This document shows, piece by piece, positions 19,556 to 29,534 of a stretch of DNA of 63,987 nucleotides. This DNA is from Nematocida ironsii (Eukaryota; Microsporidia). The DNA lies in assembly GCA_001642415.1 (NCBI GenBank), contig LTDK01000042.1, positions 1-63,987 of the forward strand. The letters are read 5' to 3'. The position numbers and the translations under genes are program-made. Position 1 is the first letter of the stretch. Each line of letters starts with the position of its first letter. The notes beneath the pieces are model-generated. The model saw only the letters and a list, made by a program, of their open reading frames with translations, was not told the origin of the DNA and did not search any database.

Positions 19556-22500
19556 TTAAGCAGCGCTTGTAGACGGATGGGGTTCTTGTTTTTGTGTAGA
19601 AGACGCATAGAATTCAGTATTTTTAAAATTTGAAGTCAGAATATCCCAAATTTCACAATGAATGCCCAATTTAGACATTGTATAGTTGTTTTCTTTTACA
19701 ATTATTTTGGCATATTCCATTTTTTCCATATTATCATCTGTAATTGGTGGTAAAGAAAGAACAAAGCTTTTGTAGGATTTTTTTATCAAACTGTCGTCTG
19801 TTTTATCTAGAAGAGACCTAAGTACTGGGCATAAAATAAAGGAAGTATACTCTACTGGGTCGTTTGTGTTTTTGTATAAGCAAACACCATAATAAACCAT
19901 GTCTTCTGATATATGCGGGCTTTGCAGCATTTTTACAAGAGACTTAAGGGCTTTTATGGGAGAATATTCGGATAAATAACTCTTTTCTGGGTCTTTGGAT
20001 CTTGTATAATAATAGGTAGTGTACTCATCTACACTTTGTGTAATACGAGTATTCCATTCTAGAACTATTTGCCTCGGGTCATTGGTTCGTTTCATAGCTG
20101 AGTTAAGGCAAAAACAATCCAGGTCTTTATACTCGCTATAGATATTTCGTATAAAAAAGTCACTATAATAGTTTACAGCTAATTCTTCATAGCTCTTTAT
20201 GATTTTAGCTTTATTTGGGTTATCTGCAAAGAATATTGAATTAATAAAGCTATAGCTAAACTGGTATGGCACTGTATTATAGATTAAATTCATATCAGCT
20301 ATATATGTTTTTTTGAATGGATGGTAAGAGGATAGTGGAATAGAAGACAGCAGAAAAGTAGACAAAAAGAGCGGGATTCTTGGGCTTGGTTGCGCATCTT
20401 TCATTCTAGGCCAATTTTCCTTGCTCTTGAATGAAGAGGGATTAAACTGTGCAAAAATAAAGGGTGAGTTAAGTACACCTTTCTCTAGATGGTAGAATAT
20501 AACATCAAACCCTTTCTTGTTCATTTCGTGCATGGTTTTGTCCATGTATAAGTCTGTAGTAGACATCATTGTCCACCTTTTTGTTGTTCGATTATATATA
20601 ATTGGATAAATACACTTGGAACCAGTAACACTGCTTATGTCTTCATAGATTTTTTTTGTAGGGTGGTTTAAAAATGACTGGCCAGTTCTGATATTTATTC
20701 CAAAGTCAGCTGGATTTGTGGATATTAATCTATCCAAGTAGACTACAATATTCTTAATTGTATAGCAGAGCTTGTTATAGAATTTTCTATTTTTAGGATT
20801 AACCACTGTGTATCTAGGAAGATGTATTATTTTCACACGATGCTTCGAATTAAGAACTAGCTGTATGTGATAGTGAATGTTATACCCAATTGGGATGGCA
20901 TTTGCTAGCTGGAAATACGATATAGATGATTTTATTACACTGGAATCTATCCACTCCTCTGCATCACTCGACAGATTGCCTGCCTCTTTGTTTGGTTGGT
21001 TTTTGTAGCTTCCTTTAGAGGTAATGAGTACATGGCATCTATTAAATTGCGAAACAGTAACAACATTCTTCCCTAACAATTTTCGAAGTATAGTTTTACT
21101 AGCACGAGAGCTAGTGCCACTGCATGGAACGGATGGCGTATTTATACCCTTTATTGAAGTTCCATCGCACACTTCTGCATTAGTAAAAGAGGTTGTTGTT
21201 TCGTATATATAAGGTGCATTTGTATAGAATACTCTAAATAGGTTGAGCATAATATCAAATATCTCACTGTATTTGCAATTTGCAATAGGCACACCATTAA
21301 TTTTTATCATACACACTGCCTGCATGTCGCCATCTGATAGTTTGAATTTACTTTTCTGAACTATGTGTGCCAAGGCATTTATTATGAAGAAACTATTCGC
21401 CCACTCTTTATTAAAACCAATAGCTACTCGGTCTCTTATCTGGTTAATTACTTTCTCTGTTATATGGCACATATCCTCGTATATTTCCGGTATTTTTAAA
21501 ATAAACCCTAGTCTGTTCTGTATTTCATCAGGAATATCCTTTATTTTTGATGTCAACTTCATGGATTTATTTTTCTTCTTGTCCTGGGAGGTTATATCTG
21601 AATGGTTCATCTGTCTATAGCTAGATATTATGCCATGTATAAGCAAAACAGGATCTATTCCCTTTTTATCATATATATCTTGAATGGTTTCGTTTTTCTG
21701 AATAAATTTCTTTTTTATGAAAACAGTTTTAGGCTCCTCCTCTACTTCTATACTCTGAGGAGACCCCATATTATAAATATAATTATATAGATCGTCCCAA
21801 AACCCATTGTAATAGCATGAAATGTCATTAGTCGTAGGAAATAAAGCTTTTTTCAATTTAATTGGCAGGTCGCACAAATATATAATGCACTCCATCTTTT
21901 TACTGTGGGTTTTGTATGTCAATGAAGAAATAAACAGCCATATATTTTTATATGATTTGTACAATTTTCGGATTGTTTCATTAAATATGGGTTCTGTATA
22001 AAATGGTGTGATGTCAGCTAATGTAGGTGTCTGGGGTGAGCGAATCATACGAGCTAGCCTTTGGCCCTGATCTTTTTTATATGCGATTATGTCTGGGCTG
22101 TTATGCACAGAGAAAGAAAACTTTCTAATATTATTTTTTTTAATGAATTGATTTATCAAATCATATGTATTTTTGTTGTCTAGTAGGCCTAGCTTTTGAT
22201 TTACTTGATCTAAATTATTGTTTTTTTCCATTTTAGAGCATTCTGCGTCTTCTACTTCTGTTATTTTTGCGCGTTTGTTTGTAATATCTAGTTCTGCTAA
22301 AGTGGTAGAATCTGGAGTTGCGCTTTTTTTCTTTTCAATAGTTTTTCTTTTTTGTGTGGGATTTAAGTTGCTTCTGATGTTAATCATTTTTGGAGATTCT
22401 TTAAAAGATTCATGTGATTCACTAGAAGTATATTCAGAAGGAGAAGTTTGACTCTGTTCCAAATCAAAGCTGCTAACAGAATTATAGCAGAGCTTTTTGG

Positions 22501-23542
22501 TGGGTTGTGAAACTAGATTCTCTTCCGCCGCAGAAGAATCAGAATCCCACTCTTTTCTCCTTTTAACAAAAGTGTTTGGTGACTTTTCTAAACTACTAGA
22601 ACTATGGGAAAGATTTGAATAATTGGAAGTACTTTGGTTGCTTAATGTATTTTCATCTAAATCTAGTAACTTCTTTGTGCTATGTGTAGCATTGAATGTG
22701 CCTGTATAAGATTCATGTTCCTGTGCATTCTTTTCTTTACTATGGGTAGGAATTTGATCACTGTGTGTGCTGCTGTTCTCATTACACATATAGAAATGAG
22801 CCACATCATTCCCTTCTGGGTTTGGTATATAATCCTCTTTGCATTCTAATTCTTCATTCAATTGGTTAAATATACTATTAAATGCATCAATATTAAAATC
22901 GCTACATATTATATTTTCAAAGTCGCTACTAGGCAGATCATCTATGTTTATAGCAGGCAACTCAGGCTGGGCAATAGTATCTGGCACTTGTTCATTGCTA
23001 TTGGTTGATTCTGGCTGTTTAACCTTTTCGAGTTCCTCGAAATTTATGTAATTTCCTAATATTTTTGCAATTTCATTTAAATCTGGCAATGAACCATAAT
23101 CATTTGTGCTGCTAATATTCTGCTGGCATGATTTACTAGTATCTACTGCACTGTGCTCATCGAGTTCGGAAAAACTATTAAATAGATTAATAGATCGCTC
23201 ACTCTGGTTATGAGAAGCTATGTTCATAGCAGGGCTTGCTCTTTCTAAATCGGTATAATAGCTATCCTGCTTCACTGCCCCATTAAGTAAAGAAAATCCT
23301 ATTTGGTTTTCGTCTATTAATTGATTATTTTCTGAGACCGGTATAGACGGTTGTTGGACTTCATTATCTATGTATTCTTCCAGTTCTAAAAACAAGGCAT
23401 GCTCTTCACATCTATCTTTTTGGAAATTGTACTGAGAGTCATCTCTGTGTACTGGTGCTGTAGCAGCAACAACACTTAACCGGGCACATAATCCAACAAG
23501 TATAAACTTCTTTGTAAGAAATAACTTTATAATGAATTTCAT
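19556..23542 (-). CDS. Large secreted family protein, 1328 residues
   Basis: An ATG-initiated signal peptide (hydrophobic FILVGLCARLSVVAATA, cleavage near residue 29) precedes about 430 low-complexity Ser/Asn/Glu-rich residues including basic runs such as KRRKEW and KRKTIEKKK. These are followed by a more structured region to the C-terminus. The last ~280 residues match the truncated gene at 2-982 (YYSDFFIRN, WNTRI, YTTY, GVCLYK, GIH). No enzyme motif and no second membrane segment, so the mature protein is predicted to be exported. Basic clusters in the Ser-rich part could act as nuclear localisation signals if it reaches the host cell (speculative). Probably a member of a Nematocida-type expanded family. 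Confidence 0.75.
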   Translation of the reverse strand: MKFIIKLFLTKKFILVGLCARLSVVAATAPVHRDDSQYNFQKDRCEEHALFLELEEYIDNEVQQPSIPVSENNQLIDENQIGFSLLNGAVKQDSYYTDLERASPAMNIASHNQSERSINLFNSFSELDEHSAVDTSKSCQQNISSTNDYGSLPDLNEIAKILGNYINFEELEKVKQPESTNSNEQVPDTIAQPELPAINIDDLPSSDFENIICSDFNIDAFNSIFNQLNEELECKEDYIPNPEGNDVAHFYMCNENSSTHSDQIPTHSKEKNAQEHESYTGTFNATHSTKKLLDLDENTLSNQSTSNYSNLSHSSSSLEKSPNTFVKRRKEWDSDSSAAEENLVSQPTKKLCYNSVSSFDLEQSQTSPSEYTSSESHESFKESPKMINIRSNLNPTQKRKTIEKKKSATPDSTTLAELDITNKRAKITEVEDAECSKMEKNNNLDQVNQKLGLLDNKNTYDLINQFIKKNNIRKFSFSVHNSPDIIAYKKDQGQRLARMIRSPQTPTLADITPFYTEPIFNETIRKLYKSYKNIWLFISSLTYKTHSKKMECIIYLCDLPIKLKKALFPTTNDISCYYNGFWDDLYNYIYNMGSPQSIEVEEEPKTVFIKKKFIQKNETIQDIYDKKGIDPVLLIHGIISSYRQMNHSDITSQDKKKNKSMKLTSKIKDIPDEIQNRLGFILKIPEIYEDMCHITEKVINQIRDRVAIGFNKEWANSFFIINALAHIVQKSKFKLSDGDMQAVCMIKINGVPIANCKYSEIFDIMLNLFRVFYTNAPYIYETTTSFTNAEVCDGTSIKGINTPSVPCSGTSSRASKTILRKLLGKNVVTVSQFNRCHVLITSKGSYKNQPNKEAGNLSSDAEEWIDSSVIKSSISYFQLANAIPIGYNIHYHIQLVLNSKHRVKIIHLPRYTVVNPKNRKFYNKLCYTIKNIVVYLDRLISTNPADFGINIRTGQSFLNHPTKKIYEDISSVTGSKCIYPIIYNRTTKRWTMMSTTDLYMDKTMHEMNKKGFDVIFYHLEKGVLNSPFIFAQFNPSSFKSKENWPRMKDAQPSPRIPLFLSTFLLSSIPLSSYHPFKKTYIADMNLIYNTVPYQFSYSFINSIFFADNPNKAKIIKSYEELAVNYYSDFFIRNIYSEYKDLDCFCLNSAMKRTNDPRQIVLEWNTRITQSVDEYTTYYYTRSKDPEKSYLSEYSPIKALKSLVKMLQSPHISEDMVYYGVCLYKNTNDPVEYTSFILCPVLRSLLDKTDDSLIKKSYKSFVLSLPPITDDNMEKMEYAKIIVKENNYTMSKLGIHCEIWDILTSNFKNTEFYASSTQKQEPHPSTSAA

Positions 23543-24467
23543 TTGAAATACTTAGTTTTTTCTTTTTAAATACAATTACCGAATCTAATAAACAATGACC
23601 AGAAACAGTATTATATACGTTTGGATCATTCTAATGGTGTCAGGAGTGGTATTCTTGTTATTGGTAGATATGTGACCTTTAGAATGTTTATTATGAATGG
23701 TTTATCTGGTTGTATATACTAATTCTTAATACTATTCTATAATTACACATCAGATATAACCAGAGACCCGAAATATGTATATGTAAACGATATTTAATAG
23801 CTGCTTATTGGGAAAGCCGATTCTGGCGCCTTATATGATATAATTAAGAAAGTGGATAGTTTTACTAAATACTAAATATTGTCTATATTTAATTTTGTAT
23901 GTGACTTTTTGAATATTCTTGTATATTTATAATATAGAAGTACATGTTTAAAAATATACAGAAATTAAACTCTTCAGTCAAAAAAATTTAAAATTAAATA
24001 CTTTAATAACACTTTAAACCAAGCAGATTAAACAAAAGCAATATGAATAATGTAAATGGAATGAAATAGACATATATTGAACTTAACATATTTATTAATC
24101 ACTACTGCATGGTATATAATAAAATATTATGAACAAGATATACTATTTAGATATACTATATTTCAATAGAGTAAGAAGTTGTATGTAAAGGAGTTATAAT
24201 TATTTAGTAAATTCTACAGTAGGATATGAATTGCGTGTGTTTAAACAAATTCTATTTATTTATAAAAGAAGGAAATTTATGTAAGGAATACTATATTCAC
24301 TTTTAATAAATTATGATAAATCATGACTAGTTCACAATTTACATATTATATACGAGCATATAGTAGATGCGTCATTTAATGTATTTAAAGTATAAATATG
24401 TATAGGATTTTTGTATTTAACGATATAAATCTAACAAGTTTAGTATTATATACCAGATTAAACAAAT
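23543..24467. other. Intergenic with CGGGT motif
   Basis: ACCCGAAATAT at 23766-23776 (ATTTCGGGT on the coding strand of the gene starting at 23542), immediately preceded by ATATAACCAGA. The remainder to 24467 is AT-rich without ORF. Confidence 0.4.
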
Positions 24468-25727
24468 CTATTTAATTATAAGTGCTCTAAATAACATATA
24501 ACTTGATATAATAATTCCAGGAGCGAACATGCATGTTATAAAAAATATAGCCTGCATTTTCTTCTTTTTTTTCTGGCTTATTTTATGTGCGATTATCTCA
24601 TTTAATAAACTAATATATAGGTTAACTCTATCTATAACATATTCTAAAGCTGGCTTTGTCAATGTATTATTTTCTATAAGTAAAATTAATCTGGTATTTA
24701 CATTGTTTAGCATATGCTCTAGCTTTAAAAGACTTTTTTCAAATATTGTTTCTTTCGGCACTATGCGAGTGTTTAGAACAATGTGGTTATAATTTATGCA
24801 GTCGGTATAGTCATTTGTTATCTCATGGATTATACTGAATACATCTAGTGCCTCTGAAGTATTGGTTTTTAGTGCATAGAGCAAGCCTTTTTCATAGTTA
24901 GAAAATTTTATATTATTTGGTTCATCTTTAAACTGATGATAAAACTTAATCTTCCACAGATTATTCATAACTAGATCCATTGCATAATCTATTTTGTATA
25001 TTCCGCTTTCTGTTTTATCGAATAAATTTACTGCCTTTTTAGAAGAGTACTCATTATAATATTGAAAAAACTCACACAGAGTATTTTCTATGATTTCTCT
25101 GACATAAAATGACATTAAAAGGTTTTCATTCACTGTAAACATCATGTATTTTAAATATGGGTGATACGCTTTTCCAGAAGACTGTATTAGAGAAGTATAC
25201 CATTCATTGCATACCAGCTCTGTATATTTTATTCTATCTAATAGTGCATTATCCTTGAATATGTTTAAAATATAGTCTTTGCTCGTCTTGCTTAGAATTA
25301 AAGTTTCATTATTGGTCTCTGCATTGTCTATTTCCATGCAGTAATTCATTATACTAATTCCTAGAATCTTTTTTGTGAGAATATTTAGCTGTGCACTAAC
25401 ACAGTCCTTTGGCCGTATAGATAGTATACACAGACTAATATAATTAAAAATAGCCACTCGAAATAACTCGAAAAAAACATCCTGTTTGCTTAGAGTGCCT
25501 ATATCGCAGTTCATAGACAAACACATCTTCATAAAGCTTTGGGTGATATGTTCTATGTTAAAGTATTCAATAAAATTCATATCGTTCGAATTATGGATAG
25601 TGGAGTCTGTATATATAGAAGGCATTCTATACATGAATAATTTATCTGTTTTTATGTTTATATCTTCTTCTATATCACTAATTTTTATTTCTTCTATGGA
25701 AGAAATTGGCTCTAAATTTATATTCAT
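24468..25727 (-). CDS. C-terminally anchored protein, unknown
   Basis: 419 residues from an ATG, no signal peptide. An acidic N-terminus (IEEIKISDIEEDINIK) is followed by a long, mostly helical soluble region. A KKKKK cluster at about residue 388 precedes a single membrane segment (about 394-414, AIFFITCMFAPGIIISSYMLF). The expected topology is tail-anchored, facing the cytosol. No family recognised. Confidence 0.65.
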   Translation of the reverse strand: MNINLEPISSIEEIKISDIEEDINIKTDKLFMYRMPSIYTDSTIHNSNDMNFIEYFNIEHITQSFMKMCLSMNCDIGTLSKQDVFFELFRVAIFNYISLCILSIRPKDCVSAQLNILTKKILGISIMNYCMEIDNAETNNETLILSKTSKDYILNIFKDNALLDRIKYTELVCNEWYTSLIQSSGKAYHPYLKYMMFTVNENLLMSFYVREIIENTLCEFFQYYNEYSSKKAVNLFDKTESGIYKIDYAMDLVMNNLWKIKFYHQFKDEPNNIKFSNYEKGLLYALKTNTSEALDVFSIIHEITNDYTDCINYNHIVLNTRIVPKETIFEKSLLKLEHMLNNVNTRLILLIENNTLTKPALEYVIDRVNLYISLLNEIIAHKISQKKKKKMQAIFFITCMFAPGIIISSYMLFRALIIK

Positions 25728-26132
25728 AACAGAGAATACTCAAGTTATATTTATAAGCAAGGCATCTGCATGATATTTTAAAAATAAATATTTGTATTTA
25801 ATCAACCAGATTTTAAGAGTATATTAGTATAATTTACTACTGGAGCTAAATTGTATGTATATGTGCAGTATGGTTTAAATATAAATGTGTAAAGAATTGC
25901 TATTAATATGGAAGAAATACTCTGATTTATGGGGTAATCTCTTTATAAACAATTCTCCTTTTTCTTATCCTGTATTTTACTTTTTTACTGTGCTTTAGTG
26001 CATTCTTTTGAGCGTATATACTCTCCCTCTATTAAAATAAAAGGGGCAGCTTTAATAAGAGTTTCTATAATAGTGAATACACAATTGGTCTACTAAAAAA
26101 GCAAGCACAAATAGTAACAGCCAGGGGAATTC
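25728..26132. other. Divergent intergenic region
   Basis: Separates two divergently transcribed genes for membrane-anchored proteins. AT-rich with a T-rich tract around 25960-25990. No ORF or RNA gene. Confidence 0.4.
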
Positions 26133-27116
26133 ATGGACAGTGAGCTTTACTATAACATCAACGAAAGTGCGATTGATCAATCAGTTGATAAAAGAATGGA
26201 AGAGTACTTAAAAATAGCAGCAGAAACCAAAACCATGAAGCCTATGATATTCCCGTTCTCTGGTCATCAGATGGTGATTATTCCTGCTGTAAAAGACTGC
26301 ATTACCAGGAGCAAAGAAACCCAGCTGCCAAGAGAGTTAGAAAATTCTATGGGTGTCTGTATAGAGTATGAAGCAAGGAAATCAAAGATCTTCAAGAAAA
26401 CGTCGAGTGACTTAATTTTACTTCTTCAAAGCAATGTGCCCAGCCCAAGCATTCTTAAAAGCATTACACACCAGCTCAAAAAAGAGGTAAAATATTTTTT
26501 GAGAGACTTAAGCCCGCGAATAAATGAATACTTAGCAACTAAATTAGAGCATATTTCAAAAGAAGAGGCAAAACAGCTTGCGACTAACATAGACATAACC
26601 TGCCGAATAAATCTGATTGTGGTAAGTACAGTAGAGTTAGGAGCAGTGAGTAATCTAGAAATTCTTCTGGAGAAATTTGCAAAGGAGAATAACATACAAG
26701 AAGAATCACTTTCAGAGAAAATGAACAAATTATATCCAAAGATACCAGCCAAGTATAATGAGTATCAAATGAAGTATCTAATGGGTTTTATGCTGAAAGT
26801 GTACAAAATAGTTGCAGGGGAGGTTCCTATCTCAGATACTGCAGCAAACACTCTGAATCAACAGGGAGTAACATTAACCGAAGTACAGTATTTAGAAGAG
26901 TTAAGAAGATTCTACAACCAGGTGATAAGCAGCATTCTTGGAACAGCAGAATATACAGAGAATTTAGTAGAATTACTTCCACAAAAAAGCTCTAGAAGCA
27001 AATCAAAAATTGTAGGCTACAAACAGTTTAAATATGGCATCTTTATACTATTACTAATAGTTTTAATTATTGTAAGCTGCTGGTTTATTTTCCATAGAAA
27101 AGAATTTAAAGTGTAG
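26133..27116 (+). CDS. C-terminally anchored helical protein, unknown
   Basis: 327 residues from an ATG. The soluble part is largely alpha-helical with charged heptads (for example SLSEKMNKLYPKIPAKYNEY). One strong membrane segment is at about 300-320 (YGIFILLLIVLIIVSCWFIF), followed by a basic tail HRKEFKV. No signal peptide. Codon use is somewhat richer in G+C than the surrounding accessory genes, closer to the housekeeping block. Transcribed divergently from 25727. Not recognised. Confidence 0.65.
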   Translation: MDSELYYNINESAIDQSVDKRMEEYLKIAAETKTMKPMIFPFSGHQMVIIPAVKDCITRSKETQLPRELENSMGVCIEYEARKSKIFKKTSSDLILLLQSNVPSPSILKSITHQLKKEVKYFLRDLSPRINEYLATKLEHISKEEAKQLATNIDITCRINLIVVSTVELGAVSNLEILLEKFAKENNIQEESLSEKMNKLYPKIPAKYNEYQMKYLMGFMLKVYKIVAGEVPISDTAANTLNQQGVTLTEVQYLEELRRFYNQVISSILGTAEYTENLVELLPQKSSRSKSKIVGYKQFKYGIFILLLIVLIIVSCWFIFHRKEFKV

Positions 27117-27348
27117 CATGGTTTGAAAGGCCTTAAACAGATTTGAGTTATACTTTTTAAATCACCAAGAATGAATAAAAATATAGCCCGATATAACAGA
27201 CATATGGGCCATAGATGCATCCATAAGAATAACTGAATAAATACATTTAGACAAGTATTATACCAATATAAACAGAATTAATTAGTTTTGTATTATAGGA
27301 TTATATATTCCATAGTAAAGAATAAAGAAAAGTAATCCAAATATGTAT

Positions 27349-29145
27349 TTATTGGTGTGCCGATGAAAGCAGAGAGGTTACATATCCCCAGAAGGCAAGA
27401 ACCTTCTCTCCTGCGTTAACCTTTTCTTTAGCCTTGTTTAGGGAGTTTCTGAACAGGTTTTGAGCAGCAAGAATGCTTGAAGGGCTGGAGGTTATAGAAG
27501 AGCCACTGATTACTAGATGCCCATTTGTGAAGTTCTGTGCAAACGAAGGAAGTTGCATTTTCTGATCGTCCTTTCCTGGTGAGAGTGGGTTAGTGGATGT
27601 ATTTTCTATGCTTATTGCAGACTTTTTCTGTGCATCAAATAATCCATGTCTAATCATATCAGATCTTTCCTTGCCCAGAGAAGATTCATTCTGGTCTTTT
27701 TCTTTCTGATCTTTCTTTTCTTTATCCTTCTTATCTTTTTCTTTTTGATCTTTTTCTTTCTTTTCCTTCAGTTCCTTTTCTTTCTTTTCTTTTTCTTTCT
27801 GATCTTTCTTTTCTTTATCCTTTTTCTCCTTCTCTTTTTGATCCTTTTCTTTATCCTTCTGATCCTTTAGTTCTTTTTTGGTTTTATCAAGCGACTTTCC
27901 CTCTTTTTTCTCCTTCTTCTCTTCCTTCTTCTCAGTTTTTTTCTCGGCTTTCTCCTCTTTCTTAAGGTCTTTTATGATTGACTCGGTGTTTTCATTCACA
28001 AAGCCCTCGACAGTCTTTTCGGCCTTTTTCAAGTGGTCTGTCTGCTTTTTTGTTACTTTGATATCTCCTTCAACCTCTGTTTTCTTGTTTTTGTTCTGTT
28101 CCAGAACAGAGCTATTGCTTTTTATTTTTTTCTCAATTGTTTCAATGCTTTTCTTCACCTCTTCCTCAGTAGTTTGGAATTGCTTCTGAGCACTTTTCAG
28201 ACTTTTCATCTTTTCTTGCACAATGTTCTGGTGTATGTCCTTTTGGCTTTCTGCGACTGCAATGTTTTTCTGAATCTCAGCCAGGTCCTTTTCCAGAGAG
28301 GCAAGCTTCTTTGTTGCCTCTTCCTTTTGCTTCTGTAAATCCTTCAAAGTCTTTTTATTACTTTTTATGATAGTTTCGCTTGCCTTTTCTTGGGTTTTCA
28401 CAACATCCACATTAGCCACCTTAACAGACTTTACTGAGCTGTTCAATGCACTCTTTGAGTAGTTTTTGTACTTCTCAGACGCGTTCTGGCTAGACTCTGG
28501 CATAATTGGCTTGTAAACAGTCACCACACGTATTTCTGTCACAGTAACAGTCTTAATATTGTTTGATGATTTCATACTGTCTTTCTTGTCTTTACTATTG
28601 GATTTGTCTTTACTACTAGACTTGTCTTTGCTGTCAGATTTATCCTTAGAGTTTCCAGACTTGTCTTTACCAGTAGACTTATCCTTAGAGCTTCCAGACT
28701 TGTCTTTGCTGTCAGACTTGTCTTTTCCGCTGGATTTATCCTTTATGCTAACAGACTTGTCTTTACTATTTGACTTGTCTTTTCCGCTGGATTTATCCTT
28801 GGCAGTCTCGGGACTGCTGTTATATTTATCATAGGTCGCTGACTTAGTGAAAGACTTGCTGCTGGATTTTTCGGTTGATGTTTTGGTATCTGGGCTAGTT
28901 GATTTTTCTTTTGTATCTTGGGTATCTTTTGTTGTATTCTGGTCAGTCTTTGTACTTCGGTTGAAAATATTTAAAAAGGAAAAAGGTGAAGACTTTTTTT
29001 CTTCTTCTTTTGGCTTTTTGTCATTATCACTCTGTACCTTTCCTTCTGTGGTCTGTGATGCAGGTGCATCTATGACTATATCCTTAGCAAATAGTTCACT
29101 GGCTAATACAGTAGATATTACTGTCAATATAAAAAGCTTCTTCAT
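27349..29145 (-). CDS. Secreted Lys/Ser-rich repeat protein with coiled coil
   Basis: About 598 residues from the ATG at 29145 (a GTG lies four codons upstream). The signal peptide is MKKLFILTVISTVLASELFA. Then come an SPFSFLNIF block, KDKSxxKDKS tandem repeats (about 120-195), a TVTEIRVVTVYKP block, a predicted coiled coil (about 265-385), an extreme Lys/Glu region (KEKEKKDKEKK, about 395-490) and a C-terminal domain with NGHLVISGSSIT. No cysteine was seen. The layout suits a spore-wall or polar-tube structural protein (inference). It shares several short modules in the same order with the neighbour at 29535-32402, suggesting ancient tandem duplication. Confidence 0.75.
   Translation of the reverse strand: MKKLFILTVISTVLASELFAKDIVIDAPASQTTEGKVQSDNDKKPKEEEKKSSPFSFLNIFNRSTKTDQNTTKDTQDTKEKSTSPDTKTSTEKSSSKSFTKSATYDKYNSSPETAKDKSSGKDKSNSKDKSVSIKDKSSGKDKSDSKDKSGSSKDKSTGKDKSGNSKDKSDSKDKSSSKDKSNSKDKKDSMKSSNNIKTVTVTEIRVVTVYKPIMPESSQNASEKYKNYSKSALNSSVKSVKVANVDVVKTQEKASETIIKSNKKTLKDLQKQKEEATKKLASLEKDLAEIQKNIAVAESQKDIHQNIVQEKMKSLKSAQKQFQTTEEEVKKSIETIEKKIKSNSSVLEQNKNKKTEVEGDIKVTKKQTDHLKKAEKTVEGFVNENTESIIKDLKKEEKAEKKTEKKEEKKEKKEGKSLDKTKKELKDQKDKEKDQKEKEKKDKEKKDQKEKEKKEKELKEKKEKDQKEKDKKDKEKKDQKEKDQNESSLGKERSDMIRHGLFDAQKKSAISIENTSTNPLSPGKDDQKMQLPSFAQNFTNGHLVISGSSITSSPSSILAAQNLFRNSLNKAKEKVNAGEKVLAFWGYVTSLLSSAHQ
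27690..28840 (-). repeat. KDKS and KEK coding repeats in the 598-residue secreted protein
   Basis: Two low-complexity blocks: a KDKS/GKDKS array around 28580-28810, and a Lys/Glu/Asp/Gln array around 27690-27960. On the plus strand both read as long T/C-rich tracts and generate meaningless Leu/Phe-rich open frames. Confidence 0.85.
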
Positions 29146-29534
29146 AACTAATAACACATCTATTCATTAAATATACAACCATCATACACTGTTTCACTCC
29201 TGCCAAGAAACATAAATACAATGAAACCCCAGCACACAATAGAATAAAGTAGTAATAGAGTGTAAAGCAACCGATCCAATCATATACTTCTTTCTACAAT
29301 AGTATAATCACAGTTTTAACATAACATAATATAAAATACTAGAAACATTCGTATCTCCAAATAAAATAACTAACTAAGCATAGGAAGCCATTAAAAGGGA
29401 AGTTATAGCCCGAAATATCAGGCAGCAAATACAACTAAAAGTAGCACTAATATAGAATAGATGAGGTGCCCATCACAATACTAAATTAGATTATCTTATA
29501 ATATGTAAATATTTTCAAATACTTTATTCTTAGT
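29146..29534. other. Intergenic with CGGGCTAT motif
   Basis: TTATAGCCCGAAATAT at 29403-29418, i.e. ATTTCGGGCTATAA on the coding strand about 260 bases upstream of the repeat-protein start at 29145. No ORF. Confidence 0.45.

Noticed and set aside
27646..28834. Plus-strand Phe/Leu-rich frames resembling membrane proteins
   Set aside because: They are shadows of the Lys/Glu/Ser codons of the minus-strand secreted protein.
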